The position numbers and the translations under genes were made by a program. The notes beneath the pieces are model-generated. The model saw only the letters and a list, made by a program, of their open reading frames with translations, had not been told where the DNA came from and did no database searches. From the NCBI GenBank assembly GCA_000403295.2, contig KE159610.1:477387-541386 (forward strand): 64,000 bases of DNA. The letters run 5' to 3'. This document shows positions 16,667 to 25,537 of this stretch, piece after piece. This DNA is from Lachnospiraceae bacterium M18-1. GTDB lineage: Bacteria > Bacillota > Clostridia > Lachnospirales > Lachnospiraceae. Each line of letters starts with the position of its first letter. Positions within the stretch are counted from its first letter, which is position 1.

Positions 16667-19600
16667 CTACGCAGCCTCTTTATATCGTGTATAAACATAC
16701 TCATAAATCTGTTGACGGTACACCGAAATACTTACTTCGTCATAACATTCCGGCAGCTGTGCCCAAAGAGTATCACGAATCAGATTATCTACGGCCGCTT
16801 TCGTTTCCTGTTTATCTGTCCAATGATCCAATTCTGAAATCTTTGCTTTGATTTTCTGAAGCAGCGAGGCTGCAACCTCTTTCAATTTCTTGATATCGTT
16901 CTTGCTCAAATCCTCTCGGAACAGCATATCGTAGAGTGAAAGTTCCTCATCACTGGCAAAACCTTCACGAACATAACGCTGTTCTTCCTGGTTCATACTG
17001 TTTGCCAGATTCATCAAATCCATGAAGGTCTTTTCGATCGTTGCCCTGTCCTGTTCACTGTTGTAATCGTCAATAATCTGCTGGTATCGTTCATAATAAT
17101 TGATACGCTCCGGATTGGCAAACAGCATCTTATCCAATTTCATCCGGATCAGTTCTTCCAAATCCTTTAATACTAAATTCTTTTTCTTAACCTTTGCAAA
17201 CTCTCTGCGAAGCAAATCAAAGTCAATAGCGCTGATATCAAAACGGCGTGGTTCTTCACGTATCATCGTCGGCATATGCTGAATTTCAATATAGGAACTG
17301 ATAATTGTATTGATCATTACCATCAAATCTGTTGTATTAACATGCTTACGCTTTTTCTTCAGTTCTGCATAAATAGCTGCTATTGCTTCATATTCCCTGC
17401 GAGTATGGTCCGTAATATCATCACGGTCAATATATTTCATAAGTCGATTCAGCTCGGACGCATAGGTAGTAAAAGTTTTCTTATCTTCAATCGTTCCGCA
17501 AACAGCATTCGCAGCTTCCTGCAGATAAGACAACTTCTTGAAATCATAGGCATCAATCAACATCTGCAGATTAAAATCATTTTCTGACAAAAATGCTTTT
17601 GCTTTTTCGATCGTTTCAATGATACGAGCGATCAGTTCATCTTTGTCTACGGTAGGATCTGTTCCACCATTTCCGCCAACATTGGCTGTATAGTCCGCTA
17701 ATGCTTTTCTGAGTGCTTTTACGATACCTATATAGTCAATGATCAAACCGTTGCTCTTGCCTTCACTGACACGATTTGCCCGAGCGATTGTCTGCATCAG
17801 TGTATGTGCCTTCAACGGCTTGTCCAGATATAAGCAGGATAAACACTTTACATCGAATCCAGTAAGCCACATGGCACAGACGAAAACTACACGAAGTGGA
17901 TTTTTGGAGTCTTTAAATTCTTTATCCAATTCACGCTTTTCCATCTTTACTCTATGGTATTTAATATCTAAATCCCACTTTTTAAACGTTTGGATTTCAT
18001 TCTGCTCCTGGCTGATCACTATGGCCATTTCTGTTTCCTGCATCCACTTCAACCTGCGTTCCAGTTCCTGTGCTTCCTGTTGAGTACCTGTTTTTATTTT
18101 TGCTTTCAGCTTCTTGATTTCTTCTTTCCAGTATTCCTGCACATAATTGTACATACGGACACAGGTAACCTTGTTCAGACAGACAAACATAGCCTTTCCG
18201 CTTGTCCACAAATCGGAATAATGATTTACAAAATCACGAGCAATAGATTTTAATCTCGGCTCTGCTGTCAGCAGATGTATCTCTTTCGCAAATTCCGCTT
18301 CCAGTTTATCCTGCTGGTCTACATCAAGATCCGCATTTTCAATGGCATCCAGAATCTGTTCTGTAATTTTCGGGTTATGTAAGTTTGCAATCTTTTCGCC
18401 GCGATTTTCATAATACAGCGGAACCGTAGCACCATCTTCTACCGCTCTTTTGAAGTCATAAACAGATACATAGCCGCCAAATGTACGAGCGGTAATATTG
18501 TCACTGGACAACAACGGCGTTCCGGTAAATCCGATACGCGCTGCAGTAGGCAGTAATTTCATCATATGATCTGCAAAAATGCCATACTGGCTGCGGTGAG
18601 CTTCGTCAGACATAATGATTATATCGTGGTCAGGATAGATCGGTTCTGCATTTGGTTTGTTAAACTTCTGAATAAGCGTAAAGATAAAGCTTGGGTTGCC
18701 TTTCAGTTTCTGCACAAGGTCATCCCCGCTTGTGGCAATAAACTTTGCCGCTTTTGTCTTACCAAGCAAGCCACAGTTTTCAAACGTATCACTAATCTGG
18801 GAGTTCAATTCTTCACGGTCAGTAAGAATCACAAACGTTGGAGAACCTTCAAATTTTCTGCGCACTTTCTGCGCAAAGAACACCATAGAATAACTCTTGC
18901 CTGAGCCTTGTGTATGCCAAAATACCCCCAGTTTCCCATCATTCAGTTTCCTTGCGGCATACGCTTTCATTGCTTCATTTACACCGAGATACTGGTGGTT
19001 ACGGGCAAGAATTTTAGCTGTATGTCCGCCGGAATGGTCATATAGAATAAAGTTTTCAAACAAATCAAGAAAGTTCTCTTTCCTGCAAATACCACGAAGC
19101 ATTGTTTCAAGCGCTACACTCCCCTGTTCCTCTTCTGCAAGACGCTTCCACTCATGGAAAAACTCATATTGACTGCCAAGAGTACCAATCTTTGCTTCCG
19201 TACCGTTAGACAACATAAGAAACGCATTATAATAGAACAGATGCGGGATGGTATCCTGATAATCCGTATAGTTATCATCATATGCGTTCTGTACATCAAC
19301 CGTATTCTTTTTCAGTTCCACAAAAAGCAATGGAATGCCATTCACAAACCCCACAATATCTGTTCTGCGTCGATATAAAGCACCGTGAATTTTCAATTCT
19401 TTCACAGCAAGAAAATAGTTGTTATCCGGATTTTGGAAGTCAATTACAGACGCTTTCTTCGTTTCTGTCTGTCCATTAGGCTTCTTTACCGTAATAGGAA
19501 TGCCGTCACGAATAAGGAAATATTTTTCTTCATTCACCTGTAAAGGAGAGGATGTAGAAAGTCTGTTTTCCAATGCTTTCTGCGCTTCGGAAATCTGGCT

Positions 19601-19807
19601 TTCATTCATCCATGGATTCAGTGTCTTCAGTGCATTATGGAAATAACGAAGCAGCAATATTTCTTTATAGCTTTCTCTGCCGAAAGTGCCGTCATTCCCT
19701 AAGACTTCTGTATTGTAAGCGAACCGGACATCCCAGCCCAGTTCGTCACGGAGCAGATTACCGGCACTTTCTTGAACGAGTATATTTTCGGAATAATCGT
19801 AGCTCAT
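16667..19807 (-). CDS. hsdR: Type I restriction enzyme, restriction/translocase subunit HsdR
   Basis: A 1046-residue subunit that translocates DNA and cuts it when the recognition site is unmethylated. The N-terminal nuclease domain shows the PD-(D/E)XK core (FVNGIPLLFVELKKN). Superfamily 2 helicase motifs follow: Walker A (TQGSGKSYSMVFF, near residue 305), DEAH (IIIMSDEAHRSQYG, near 410), TAT-like GFTGTPL, and the second RecA-like domain (VFVCAMWLTGFDVKC, QTIARANRV). The C-terminal helical domain contacts the methylase complex. Start supported by AAAGGAGGAACTGT. Last gene of hsdM-hsdS-hsdR, 38 bases after hsdS. Parts of this gene recur as a deleted copy at 30821-31303. Confidence 0.96.
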   Translation of the reverse strand: MSYDYSENILVQESAGNLLRDELGWDVRFAYNTEVLGNDGTFGRESYKEILLLRYFHNALKTLNPWMNESQISEAQKALENRLSTSSPLQVNEEKYFLIRDGIPITVKKPNGQTETKKASVIDFQNPDNNYFLAVKELKIHGALYRRRTDIVGFVNGIPLLFVELKKNTVDVQNAYDDNYTDYQDTIPHLFYYNAFLMLSNGTEAKIGTLGSQYEFFHEWKRLAEEEQGSVALETMLRGICRKENFLDLFENFILYDHSGGHTAKILARNHQYLGVNEAMKAYAARKLNDGKLGVFWHTQGSGKSYSMVFFAQKVRRKFEGSPTFVILTDREELNSQISDTFENCGLLGKTKAAKFIATSGDDLVQKLKGNPSFIFTLIQKFNKPNAEPIYPDHDIIIMSDEAHRSQYGIFADHMMKLLPTAARIGFTGTPLLSSDNITARTFGGYVSVYDFKRAVEDGATVPLYYENRGEKIANLHNPKITEQILDAIENADLDVDQQDKLEAEFAKEIHLLTAEPRLKSIARDFVNHYSDLWTSGKAMFVCLNKVTCVRMYNYVQEYWKEEIKKLKAKIKTGTQQEAQELERRLKWMQETEMAIVISQEQNEIQTFKKWDLDIKYHRVKMEKRELDKEFKDSKNPLRVVFVCAMWLTGFDVKCLSCLYLDKPLKAHTLMQTIARANRVSEGKSNGLIIDYIGIVKALRKALADYTANVGGNGGTDPTVDKDELIARIIETIEKAKAFLSENDFNLQMLIDAYDFKKLSYLQEAANAVCGTIEDKKTFTTYASELNRLMKYIDRDDITDHTRREYEAIAAIYAELKKKRKHVNTTDLMVMINTIISSYIEIQHMPTMIREEPRRFDISAIDFDLLRREFAKVKKKNLVLKDLEELIRMKLDKMLFANPERINYYERYQQIIDDYNSEQDRATIEKTFMDLMNLANSMNQEEQRYVREGFASDEELSLYDMLFREDLSKNDIKKLKEVAASLLQKIKAKISELDHWTDKQETKAAVDNLIRDTLWAQLPECYDEVSISVYRQQIYEYVYTRYKEAA

Positions 19808-19845
19808 ACAGTTCCTCCTTTACATGCCAAGTTTCATTTGTAAAA

Positions 19846-21048
19846 TTATGTCCATACCTCTATTTCTCCGTTCATTAGCCTTGGCAATAGACGATCACGA
19901 GCTTCTTTCAAAGCACTATTCTGCTTTTGAAGCCTTAAAACCATTTCTCTATACACATCCGCAATGGAAGCAAATTTATCCATAATTTCTTGTGATGGTA
20001 AATTAACAAACACTTCTTTTAATTTCCCTCGTTGAATATGTTTCATCGTAGAACCTGTTGTAAGATTCTTAAATTCATCAAGTGTTTTCAAAATTGATTG
20101 TAATACATATTCCCTACATACACCGTTATTTGGTGTGACTTTGAACAAATGCTGATTTAATAAACCATCTTCTGAGTCCCATATCATAGCAGCCAAAGTT
20201 GCCGACCAAGAAAACAAAATATCACCAGCGATTACATTATATTTTTCGGGAATAGCTCTGCCATCATTTCTTGGCGTAGTTGGTATTATACCTTCATTCA
20301 TTTCTTTGATTTTAATAATCGGTTTTCCTTTATCATTCCAATCATCTGGTTTAAAAGCATATCCATTTAAATAATCCGCAATATCATTCATTGATGGTTT
20401 TGTCCACCCCTCCGGCACGCCATCAACAATCTTTACATCTTCATATCCCGGAAAACGCAAATCAACAAACCATTCTTTATAGAGACGCTGTGCCGCTTCT
20501 TCAAGGAGTTTGATTTGCTTTTTGTTGTTTGCAATGAGTTCATCATAAGATGAAAGTATCTTTACTATCTTCCTTTGAATCTCTATTTCTGGAACATCTA
20601 CCGGCACGGCGCTTAGGATTGAAGTGTTTAAATTTAACATTGTAGAACCAACAGCATGATTTATTACCCACCCAATCGTTTCTGCTTTCTGTAACTGATA
20701 AAAAATGAATTGAGGGTCTGCTTTCTCCTTGTCAACACTTACCTTCAAACATCCCGTACCACATATCCATCCTATTTCACGCTCAGATGTAAATGCACAT
20801 TTCCCGACATCTCCTCTGCGTGAATACAGAATATCTCCATCTCTGATTTTATGTTTGCTTAGACGTTCCACATGCTCTTTGGAAACTCGAGCTATTGATT
20901 CTTCAGACACTACTCCTTGTATTAAATCTTTAGGCATCACCACCGGAACACCTTCATCTGAGTAATCGGATTGATGTAGCTGTGAACCAAAAGGCCCTGT
21001 TTGTATGGATGTAGAAATGTCTCCTAATACTTTTTGCTCCCAACTCAT
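19846..21048 (-). CDS. hsdS: Type I restriction enzyme, specificity subunit HsdS
   Basis: A 400-residue subunit that selects the DNA target for both modification and restriction. It has two target-recognition domains: the first around residues 1-165 (SIQTGPFGSQLHQSDY, LNTSILSAVPVDVPEIEIQ) and the second around 210-385 (LNGYAFKPDDW, MKHIQRGKLKEVFVNLPSQE). Each is followed by a conserved helical spacer (IVKILSSYDELIANNKKQIK and the C-terminal REMVLRLQKQNSALKEARDR). Its start codon overlaps the hsdM stop, so translation is coupled. No second hsdS or recombinase for switching specificity is nearby. The recognition sequence cannot be predicted by eye. Confidence 0.95.
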   Translation of the reverse strand: MSWEQKVLGDISTSIQTGPFGSQLHQSDYSDEGVPVVMPKDLIQGVVSEESIARVSKEHVERLSKHKIRDGDILYSRRGDVGKCAFTSEREIGWICGTGCLKVSVDKEKADPQFIFYQLQKAETIGWVINHAVGSTMLNLNTSILSAVPVDVPEIEIQRKIVKILSSYDELIANNKKQIKLLEEAAQRLYKEWFVDLRFPGYEDVKIVDGVPEGWTKPSMNDIADYLNGYAFKPDDWNDKGKPIIKIKEMNEGIIPTTPRNDGRAIPEKYNVIAGDILFSWSATLAAMIWDSEDGLLNQHLFKVTPNNGVCREYVLQSILKTLDEFKNLTTGSTMKHIQRGKLKEVFVNLPSQEIMDKFASIADVYREMVLRLQKQNSALKEARDRLLPRLMNGEIEVWT

Positions 21049-22895
21049 ACCCCCATCTCCTTCATATTCTTAGAAATGGTATCCATCAAGTCATTGGATT
21101 CTGCCTGCAGAGATAAAAGCTCACGATGAATTTCAGCCATCCGCTCTTCAAAATCTACGCCGTCATCCTCCGCAGGTGCAACACCAACATAGGCTCCCGG
21201 TGTCAGAGACCAGCCTTTTTCTTCAATACTAATTCCATCTTTATATTCGCCCTTTGCAGCATCTGTTCTATAAGCCACCTTGCAAAGACCGAGAATATCT
21301 TTATATCCACCGTCACCAAATTTTTCATACAGCCAGTTTGCTTCTTTTGCCACAGTGACTTCTTCATTCTTACTGGCAATCATTTCGTCATATTCAGCCT
21401 GAATACGTTTTTTGTCGCCTCGCCCTGCGTGTTCCACTTCAATTTTTGCACGCTTCTGCAGGTCTTTCAACTCCTCTGTCAACTGATGAAGAATATCTTC
21501 AAAATCGCCATTTCCTAATATCGTTCTATATTCATCCAGTAATGCTGTGTATTTTTCAGTTTCACCACGATAAAGCCATACAATAGCATTTAAATTTTTC
21601 AGCTGCCATTCTGACCATTCATTCAATGTACGGTCAACGACTGTGTAATAGTTTCTTGCATCAATAAACAGAACTTTATCCTTGATTGCTTCGTTTTTAT
21701 TTTTATCAAAGAACCACAGAGAGCAAGGCAGAGATTTTGTGTAGAAGAAGTTATTTCCCACGCTAATCATTACATCTACATGGCCTGTTTCTACTAATTT
21801 CCGACGAATATCTTTGTCTTTGCCCTGGCCGTCCGTTGCAGACGAAGCCATAACAAAACCAGCACGGCCTTTTTCGTTCAAATAGCTGTAGAAGTAAGAA
21901 ATCCACAAATAGTTTCCGTTTCCAACTTCTTTATTTTTATTCATACTTGGCATACCAAAGGGCAGACGTTTTGCACTTTCACAAGACTCTGCTTTCACTT
22001 TGTCCACATTAAAAGGCGGATTTGCCATTACATAGTCACAGCGGCCGTCAAGGTTGTGAGCATCGTGATAGAAACTGTTCGCTTCATCTCCCGATTTAAT
22101 AACACCGGTAAGACCGTGAACAGCCATATTCATCAAACACAGCTGCGCATTATATTCCACCTTTTCCTGTCCATAAAATGTCATTGCACTATTTGCATTC
22201 ATACCGGACTGATTTACAAAGTCGCCGGACTGAATGAACATACCACCTGAACCACAGGCAGGATCAAGCAAAATACCACTTTTGGGTTCGATAATATTTA
22301 CAATCATTTTTACCAAAGATTTTGGTGTAAAGAAAACGCCATCATCAGATGCAATATTTTTAGCAAATTTATTAAGGAAATATTCATAGATACGCCCAAT
22401 AATATCTCCGCCTACTTCATCAAGTGCACTGTTATTAAAAATACGAAGAAGCTCTGATAAAAGCTCGTCCGAAAAATCAGTATAACTTTTAGGCAATACA
22501 CCTGTAAGCTGGCTGCTTTGTTCTTCTATCAGTGCCATTGCGTTATTCACTACTTCACCAAGGCTGGTCATTGTCTGTCTGTCTCGATTCACTAACCCTG
22601 CAGATGCAATATCGTCCGGAAGATTTAATAAATAATCGTACTGTGCTTCTTTTGGAAGAAACAGTGCACTTTTAGCTGCAAAATCACTTGCTTCTACCGG
22701 CATTACTCTGCCGCCACGAGACGGACGATTTTTGAGAATTTCCGCCTCTACCATTTTAAATCGGCTATATGCATAACGCAGAAAAATCAAGCCAAGTACC
22801 GGCATACAATACTGGTTGGATGTTAGCTTTGAACCTGCACGAAGCAAGTCGGCTGATTCCCATAATTCTGCTTCTAATTTACGGATATTAATCAT
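21045..22895 (-). CDS. hsdM: Type I restriction enzyme, methyltransferase subunit HsdM
   Basis: A 616-residue N6-adenine methyltransferase subunit. It has the N-terminal HsdM helical domain (LEAELWESADLLR, NQYCMPVLGLIFLRYAY), the SAM-binding motif I (DPACGSGGMFIQS) and the catalytic NPPF motif (YVMANPPFNVDKV). Unusually for HsdM, the C-terminal part holds a long charged coiled region (about residues 450-530, EEVTVAKEANWLYEKFG), and the protein is 80-100 residues longer than E. coli HsdM. Start supported by GAGGAAAAACC. First gene of the operon, overlapping hsdS by four bases. Confidence 0.96.
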   Translation of the reverse strand: MINIRKLEAELWESADLLRAGSKLTSNQYCMPVLGLIFLRYAYSRFKMVEAEILKNRPSRGGRVMPVEASDFAAKSALFLPKEAQYDYLLNLPDDIASAGLVNRDRQTMTSLGEVVNNAMALIEEQSSQLTGVLPKSYTDFSDELLSELLRIFNNSALDEVGGDIIGRIYEYFLNKFAKNIASDDGVFFTPKSLVKMIVNIIEPKSGILLDPACGSGGMFIQSGDFVNQSGMNANSAMTFYGQEKVEYNAQLCLMNMAVHGLTGVIKSGDEANSFYHDAHNLDGRCDYVMANPPFNVDKVKAESCESAKRLPFGMPSMNKNKEVGNGNYLWISYFYSYLNEKGRAGFVMASSATDGQGKDKDIRRKLVETGHVDVMISVGNNFFYTKSLPCSLWFFDKNKNEAIKDKVLFIDARNYYTVVDRTLNEWSEWQLKNLNAIVWLYRGETEKYTALLDEYRTILGNGDFEDILHQLTEELKDLQKRAKIEVEHAGRGDKKRIQAEYDEMIASKNEEVTVAKEANWLYEKFGDGGYKDILGLCKVAYRTDAAKGEYKDGISIEEKGWSLTPGAYVGVAPAEDDGVDFEERMAEIHRELLSLQAESNDLMDTISKNMKEMGV

Positions 22896-23485
22896 TGGTT
22901 TTTCCTCATGTTTACTTCTTAGTGATTTTTAAAATATACTGGTATGAAAATTCAATACCCTTACAAGTCAGATTTTCACACATCTGGGACGTGGCGTTTT
23001 CTGAAAAACCTGTAGGGCGTAATTTAAAACATCTTAATGAGCCAAATGTACTGTCAAAAGCAGACGCGAAATCATAACAGACAGATACAATTTCAGTTTC
23101 TGTTTTTCCCAATGCATGAAGATATCTTCTCAATTAGATAGGACAAAATACCCCAAATATTATAATAGCACAAATCCCTTCTTGTTTCCACATAAAGAAA
23201 AATGCCCCGCCGAAGGCGACTTAAAATGGGCTGGATACTGTTACTGGAGCACCCAAAGGGTGTGAACAGTAACCGCCTTGCCATCCCCTATTAAATTGCC
23301 CGGAACAGTTTCTGCGACACTGGCTTTTTACCCTTAGAACTTTTCTATTTTTTTCCCGTTGGCAAGTAACGACTGATTTTCTGGAAATGAAACGTATAAA
23401 ACAACCATATCACAAACAAGCACACTCATAGAATTATTTTTGCATATATGGTATAATTATCCCATCGAATTGCGGAGGTGCTACC
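22896..23485. other. Gene-free leader region of the restriction locus with a hairpin
   Basis: No convincing gene. Short frames at 22912-23133 and 23093-23284 (both minus) have no ribosome site or recognisable domain. At 23240-23273 there is a hairpin with outer arms GTTACTG / CAGTAAC and an inner CACCC-AAA-GGGTG stem. The right part of that hairpin, read on the minus strand, matches about 20 bases at 60016-60035, just after the FtsX gene stop. The hsdM promoter must lie here but I could not fix it. Confidence 0.4.
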
Positions 23486-24055
23486 ATGAATTTTTCAATC
23501 TTATCCGATTGCAATAAGAAATTGCAGGATATTCTCGTAATCGGGAAAACCATAGAACGGGATGGCCGGAAATACCACATTCCTGATATGACCTTATCCG
23601 ATGAAATAAAACTCTATATCATCGAGCCATACGATAAGCAGGAACCCATAAACAGAAAAGGCATCCACAACCACAGATGGATATTAAAAGAATATGAGGG
23701 ACGAAGCTGCTGTTATTTACATTGCAGTGAATTTTATCTTGGTGATCAAAAACTACAGGTACAGGGCGGCATGAGCGGTTCCTTGGAATACTCCTTAGAG
23801 GATTATGGAACAATCCAACTCTTTCTCGACATGATGAACGCCGGATGGACGGTTCCCGAATGGCTTAAAGATACTGATTGGAAACTAAGATACCTTATGA
23901 TGCCAAGGTTATCGCTCCCGGCACAAGGCTCTGCCCCTGCCCCAAGACTCACCGGCAGGTGCAAGAGCCAGCGGCATCGTATATACATTGGTAGAAACAG
24001 GATGCACTTCTTTTCATTACAGTGTGTTTTGTATCGCTTACGGCAACATATCTAA
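23486..24055 (+). CDS. Hypothetical protein, C-terminal part probably degraded
   Basis: A good ribosome site (GCGGAGGTGC) precedes an ATG. The first 140 or so residues look like a real soluble acidic protein (LSDEIKLYIIEPYDKQEP, LEDYGTIQLFLDMMNAGW, PEWLKDTDWKLRYL) with no family I can name. The last 45 residues are rich in Arg and low-complexity (PAPRLTGRCKSQRHRIYIGR) and look like read-through of non-coding DNA, so the original end is probably lost. Bases 23509-23566 inside it are repeated almost exactly at 33106-33163. Confidence 0.55.
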   Translation: MNFSILSDCNKKLQDILVIGKTIERDGRKYHIPDMTLSDEIKLYIIEPYDKQEPINRKGIHNHRWILKEYEGRSCCYLHCSEFYLGDQKLQVQGGMSGSLEYSLEDYGTIQLFLDMMNAGWTVPEWLKDTDWKLRYLMMPRLSLPAQGSAPAPRLTGRCKSQRHRIYIGRNRMHFFSLQCVLYRLRQHI

Positions 24056-24271
24056 ATACATATCCAGTCTTGCATTGATGTATCCTGCAAACAGATTTTC
24101 CATCGCGGAAAGATTATGTTTTACATGATACTCATCAAATGCATTGTAGTAGGCAATCCTATCTCTAAACTTAACATCAATAAGCGGAAATCCTGCTTTC
24201 ATCAACTCAAGATTTACAAGCAGCCTTCCGGTTCTGCCATTACCGTCTGGAAATGGAACGATGAGGATCAA
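24038..24271 (-). pseudogene. Fic-domain protein, C-terminal fragment lacking the catalytic histidine
   Basis: The frame encodes the second half of a Fic AMPylase motif, PFPDGNGRTGR, then the usual following helices (LLVNLELMKAGFPLIDV). In active Fic proteins the motif reads HPFxDGNGRxxR; here the His position is Val (IVPFPDGNGR) and nothing upstream continues the domain. The only start is TTG without a ribosome site. It is the tail of a lost Fic gene. Confidence 0.75.
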
Positions 24272-24584
24272 TCATTTCATCCTTATCAATTAAGTACTAT
24301 TAGAAATCAAATACTATTCCAATCCATAAAATTTAATGTCTCCTTATAGTTTTTTAATATACTCCTCTCATAAGTTTTGAAAGTAATTTGTCTCAAAAAG
24401 TCTTTTTCATGTATACTCCACTCAAAAAATTGCTTACGACTTGTTTTTAAAATTCAACAAATAAATTTCCACAAATATCACCGACACGTTTATCATCTAT
24501 TGAAAATAGTTCCCGAAGATACATTCTCTCGAAATATATTACTATTTTCTTTATTTCGGCTAACTTTTTTCAAAAACATTCCCA

Positions 24585-24900
24585 TTAAATATGCCACAAT
24601 CGTTCTGTTTTTTTCTCGTTATTACATATCATTTCATTAAACTGATTCATTAAGGAACGTTTAGTAAGATAAAAAGTGTTATCTTTAAACATATATGCCT
24701 CAGGCTTTTTTTCACTACCATTTTCTATTTTTTCTTTTTCTAATTTCTCAATAATATCTTTTTGCACATCTTTAGAATTGAATAAAATACTACTTACACG
24801 ACTTGTAAACGAATTCGTTTTATTTAGCCAATTTTCTAAAACAAACGGAACATTGTTTTTAATGAGTTTGTTTTAATACAAACCATTCCTCTGAAGACAT
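24585..24900 (-). pseudogene. Decayed AT-rich gene fragment, family unknown
   Basis: Reading minus from about 24890 with one frame change gives a continuous protein-like stretch: SEEWFVLKQTH, then NNVPFVLENWLNKTNSFTS, SILFNSKDVQKDIIEKLEKE and AYMFKDNTFYLTKRSLMNQF. It is broken by a stop and frame change near 24860 and has no start. Base composition is much more AT-rich than neighbours, which suggests foreign origin. The stretch 24272-24584 beside it shows only scattered coding-like pieces with many stops. Confidence 0.45.
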
Positions 24901-24948
24901 AAAAACCGCTATAAATTTATACGGTTTGATATCAAAAAACATGTTGTG

Positions 24949-25182
24949 TTAACACACTATCAAAAAAACTTCTAAAATCTGCTCCAATATGTTAATTTCT
25001 TTTTCTAATTCACCAACTGCTGTCATAACTGCCTCAAAAGAAGGAATTTCTCCATAAAGCATACCTTTCATCCAATCATAATCTGTAGCCAAACTCTCAA
25101 ATCGATAAGCCGGCGGCAACAACTTTAAACTGCCAGAAACAGCCTCCGGGTATTTCGCCCATGCTCTAGGATAAAATCTCAT
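24949..25182 (-). pseudogene. Possible AbiEii-type nucleotidyltransferase C-terminal fragment
   Basis: A 77-codon frame starting one base after the preceding small frame's stop. It contains LPPAYRFESLATDYDWMKGM followed by LYGEIPSFEAVMTAVGELEK. A pattern of 'DY..M..M.YGE.PSF.....' at the C-terminus is what I recall from AbiEii/AbiGii-type toxins, whose catalytic part would be upstream and is absent here. The last residues (ILEVFLIVC) look like frameshifted tail. The family call is tentative. Confidence 0.35.
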
Positions 25183-25183
25183 T

Positions 25184-25418
25184 TTATTTTGCCGGTGTCC
25201 ATGCCGCTAATGCACCGATCTCCAAACGAATTACAATCAGATTTTCAACCTTTTCACTCGCCCGAATCACACCTGTCCCTTGCAGAATTTGGAAAGCGTC
25301 AAACATACCCTGCAGATACGCTTCCTGCTGTTCCTCAAAAGCTACCCTTTCTGCCTGCGTCCTCGCATCTCAGGTTCTGCAGAAAAAGCACCAATTTTTC
25401 CGTTACTTCGTTTCCCAT
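25184..25418 (-). pseudogene. Small frameshifted gene of unknown family
   Basis: It starts MGNEVTEKLVLFLQNL after AAAGGAGGATTTTG. After a frame change near 25370 it continues as AERVAFEEQQEAYLQGMFDA and FQILQGTGVIRASEK to a stop just ahead of the next frame. The two halves read as one small helical protein of about 75 residues with a frameshift. Family not recognised. Confidence 0.4.
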
Positions 25419-25537
25419 TTCAAAATCCTCCTTTGGTTAAAATATAATTCTGTTTTATAAAATAAGCAGAGACTGCATATTTCATACATCCCTGCTCATC
25501 CTATCTTCTCATTACTAAAGCCAGTTCCTTATTTTTT

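Noticed and set aside
22912..23133. Small minus-strand gene upstream of hsdM
   Set aside because: 73 codons with no ribosome site, no recognisable domain and unclear composition; left within the gene-free leader region.
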